Shown: positions 63,453 to 64,000 of the stretch, one piece after another | Numbering within the stretch: position 1 is the stretch's first letter | Layout of the letters: each line of letters opens with the position of its first letter | Assembly (NCBI RefSeq): GCF_014652615.1 | Contig: NZ_BMZD01000003.1 | Coordinates: 124,001 to 188,000 of the forward strand | Length of the DNA: 64,000 nt | Source of the DNA: Novosphingobium arvoryzae | GTDB lineage: Bacteria; Pseudomonadota; Alphaproteobacteria; Sphingomonadales; Sphingomonadaceae | Direction: 5' to 3' | The notes under the pieces: model-generated | Seen by the model: the letters and a program-made list of their open reading frames with translations, nothing else | What the model was told of the DNA's origin: nothing | The model's database searches: none | Program-made: the position numbers and the translations under genes

Positions 63453-64000
63453 ATGGCGCGGTTCATTTTCATCACCGGCGGCGTGGTCTCCTCGCTCGGC
63501 AAAGGCCTCATGGCGGCAAGCCTCGCAGCGCTGCTGCAGGCGCGCGGATTCAAGGTCCGCATTCGCAAGTTCGATCCCTATCTGAACGTCGATCCGGGCA
63601 CGATGAGCCCGTATCAGCACGGTGAAGTGTTCGTGACCGACGATGGCGCGGAAACCGACCTCGACCTGGGGCATTACGAGCGTTTCACCGGTGTTTCGGC
63701 GCGTCAGGCGGATAACATCACCTCGGGCCGGATCTACCGCGACATCATCGCCAAGGAACGCCGGGGCGACTACCTGGGCGCCACCGTGCAGGTCATCCCG
63801 CACGTGACCGACGCGATCAAGGACTTCGCCAAGGCCGATACCGACGACCTCGATTTCGTGCTCTGCGAAATCGGCGGCACCGTGGGCGATATCGAAGGCC
63901 TGCCCTTCATCGAGGCGCTGCGCCAGCTGCACAACGAGCTTGACCGCGACCAGACCTGCTTTGTCCACGTCACGCTGGTGCCCTACATCGCCGCGGCGGG
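63453..64000 (+). CDS. pyrG: CTP synthase, N-terminal part (cut by window end)
   Basis: The first 182 residues of Pyr[21 protein letters not shown] contains the P-loop, then [50 protein letters not shown] [16 protein letters not shown] and the [11 protein letters not shown] segment. It aminates UTP to CTP with ammonia from a C-terminal glutaminase domain that lies beyond the window. AAGG at 63439 is 10 bases before the ATG. The order tpiA-secG-pyrG is common in alphaproteobacteria. Confidence 0.97.
   Translation, partial: MARFIFITGGVVSSLGKGLMAASLAALLQARGFKVRIRKFDPYLNVDPGTMSPYQHGEVFVTDDGAETDLDLGHYERFTGVSARQADNITSGRIYRDIIAKERRGDYLGATVQVIPHVTDAIKDFAKADTDDLDFVLCEIGGTVGDIEGLPFIEALRQLHNELDRDQTCFVHVTLVPYIAAA

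Noticed and set aside
1..64000. CRISPR arrays, insertion sequences, integrases or prophage genes
   Set aside because: No regular direct repeats with spacers, no transposase or integrase motifs, and no attachment-site duplications were seen.

Overview
The window looks like chromosomal DNA from a sphingomonad (Alphaproteobacteria, Sphingomonadales; Novosphingobium or a close relative would fit). It has high GC and dense coding, a 14-gene complex I operon running on into birA, coaX, RNase J and a DUF1467 gene, an alphaproteobacterial LexA/SOS signature (GTTC-N7-GTTC), a PEP-CTERM protein and a TonB-dependent receptor tail. I see no rRNA, tRNA, insertion sequence, prophage or CRISPR array. The genus is an inference from gene content and protein style, not from a search.

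Layout. 1-4735: receptor tail, then sdhB, a thioesterase and zapE on the minus strand, a membrane-anchored LuxR-type regulator, an SDR and a methyltransferase. 4761-16586: RNase E with a tandem-repeat tail and a long leader, a murein amidase, PBP1A, a peroxiredoxin, a PEP-CTERM protein, prfB, a lipoprotein methyltransferase and a flavin oxidoreductase. 16618-22522: amt, a 2-hydroxyacid dehydrogenase and a divergent SH3 protein, a thiolase, and a coniferyl-aldehyde-type dehydrogenase. 22567-41584: one long plus-strand transcription unit, nuoA-N with three extra inserted genes, then birA, coaX, rnj and DUF1467. 41594-48316: a cluster of poorly known genes: a TipN-like coiled-coil membrane protein, an Hpt-like protein without its histidine, a membrane protein with a possible nucleotidyltransferase-like head, an all-helical protein, and a histidine kinase without its histidine. 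48329-54365: a possible 32-aa protein, gltA, gltX, comEC, and lexA with two SOS boxes. 54410-61936: a minus-strand unit ppiD-trpE-hydrolase-trpG-trpD-trpC-moaC. 61996-64000: tpiA, secG and the start of pyrG.

The most interesting region is 41594-48316. Two proteins with clear two-component folds have each lost the one residue that carries phosphate (Hpt-like Met55, kinase Pro246), while the kinase keeps its ATP-binding boxes. Between the TipN-like gene and the Hpt-like gene lie a perfect DnaA box and a near-consensus CtrA box, at the distance expected of a CtrA-activated promoter. I read this as a candidate non-catalytic polarity or cell-cycle signalling module.

A second theme is regulatory. 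Upstream of at least a dozen genes the same promoter layout appears, TTGnnnn-N13-15-nCTAnnnn, close to the Caulobacter housekeeping consensus. In several cases the predicted transcript begins at or within a few bases of the start codon, so leaderless mRNAs are likely. The same pattern puts the rne promoter about 380 nt before its start codon.
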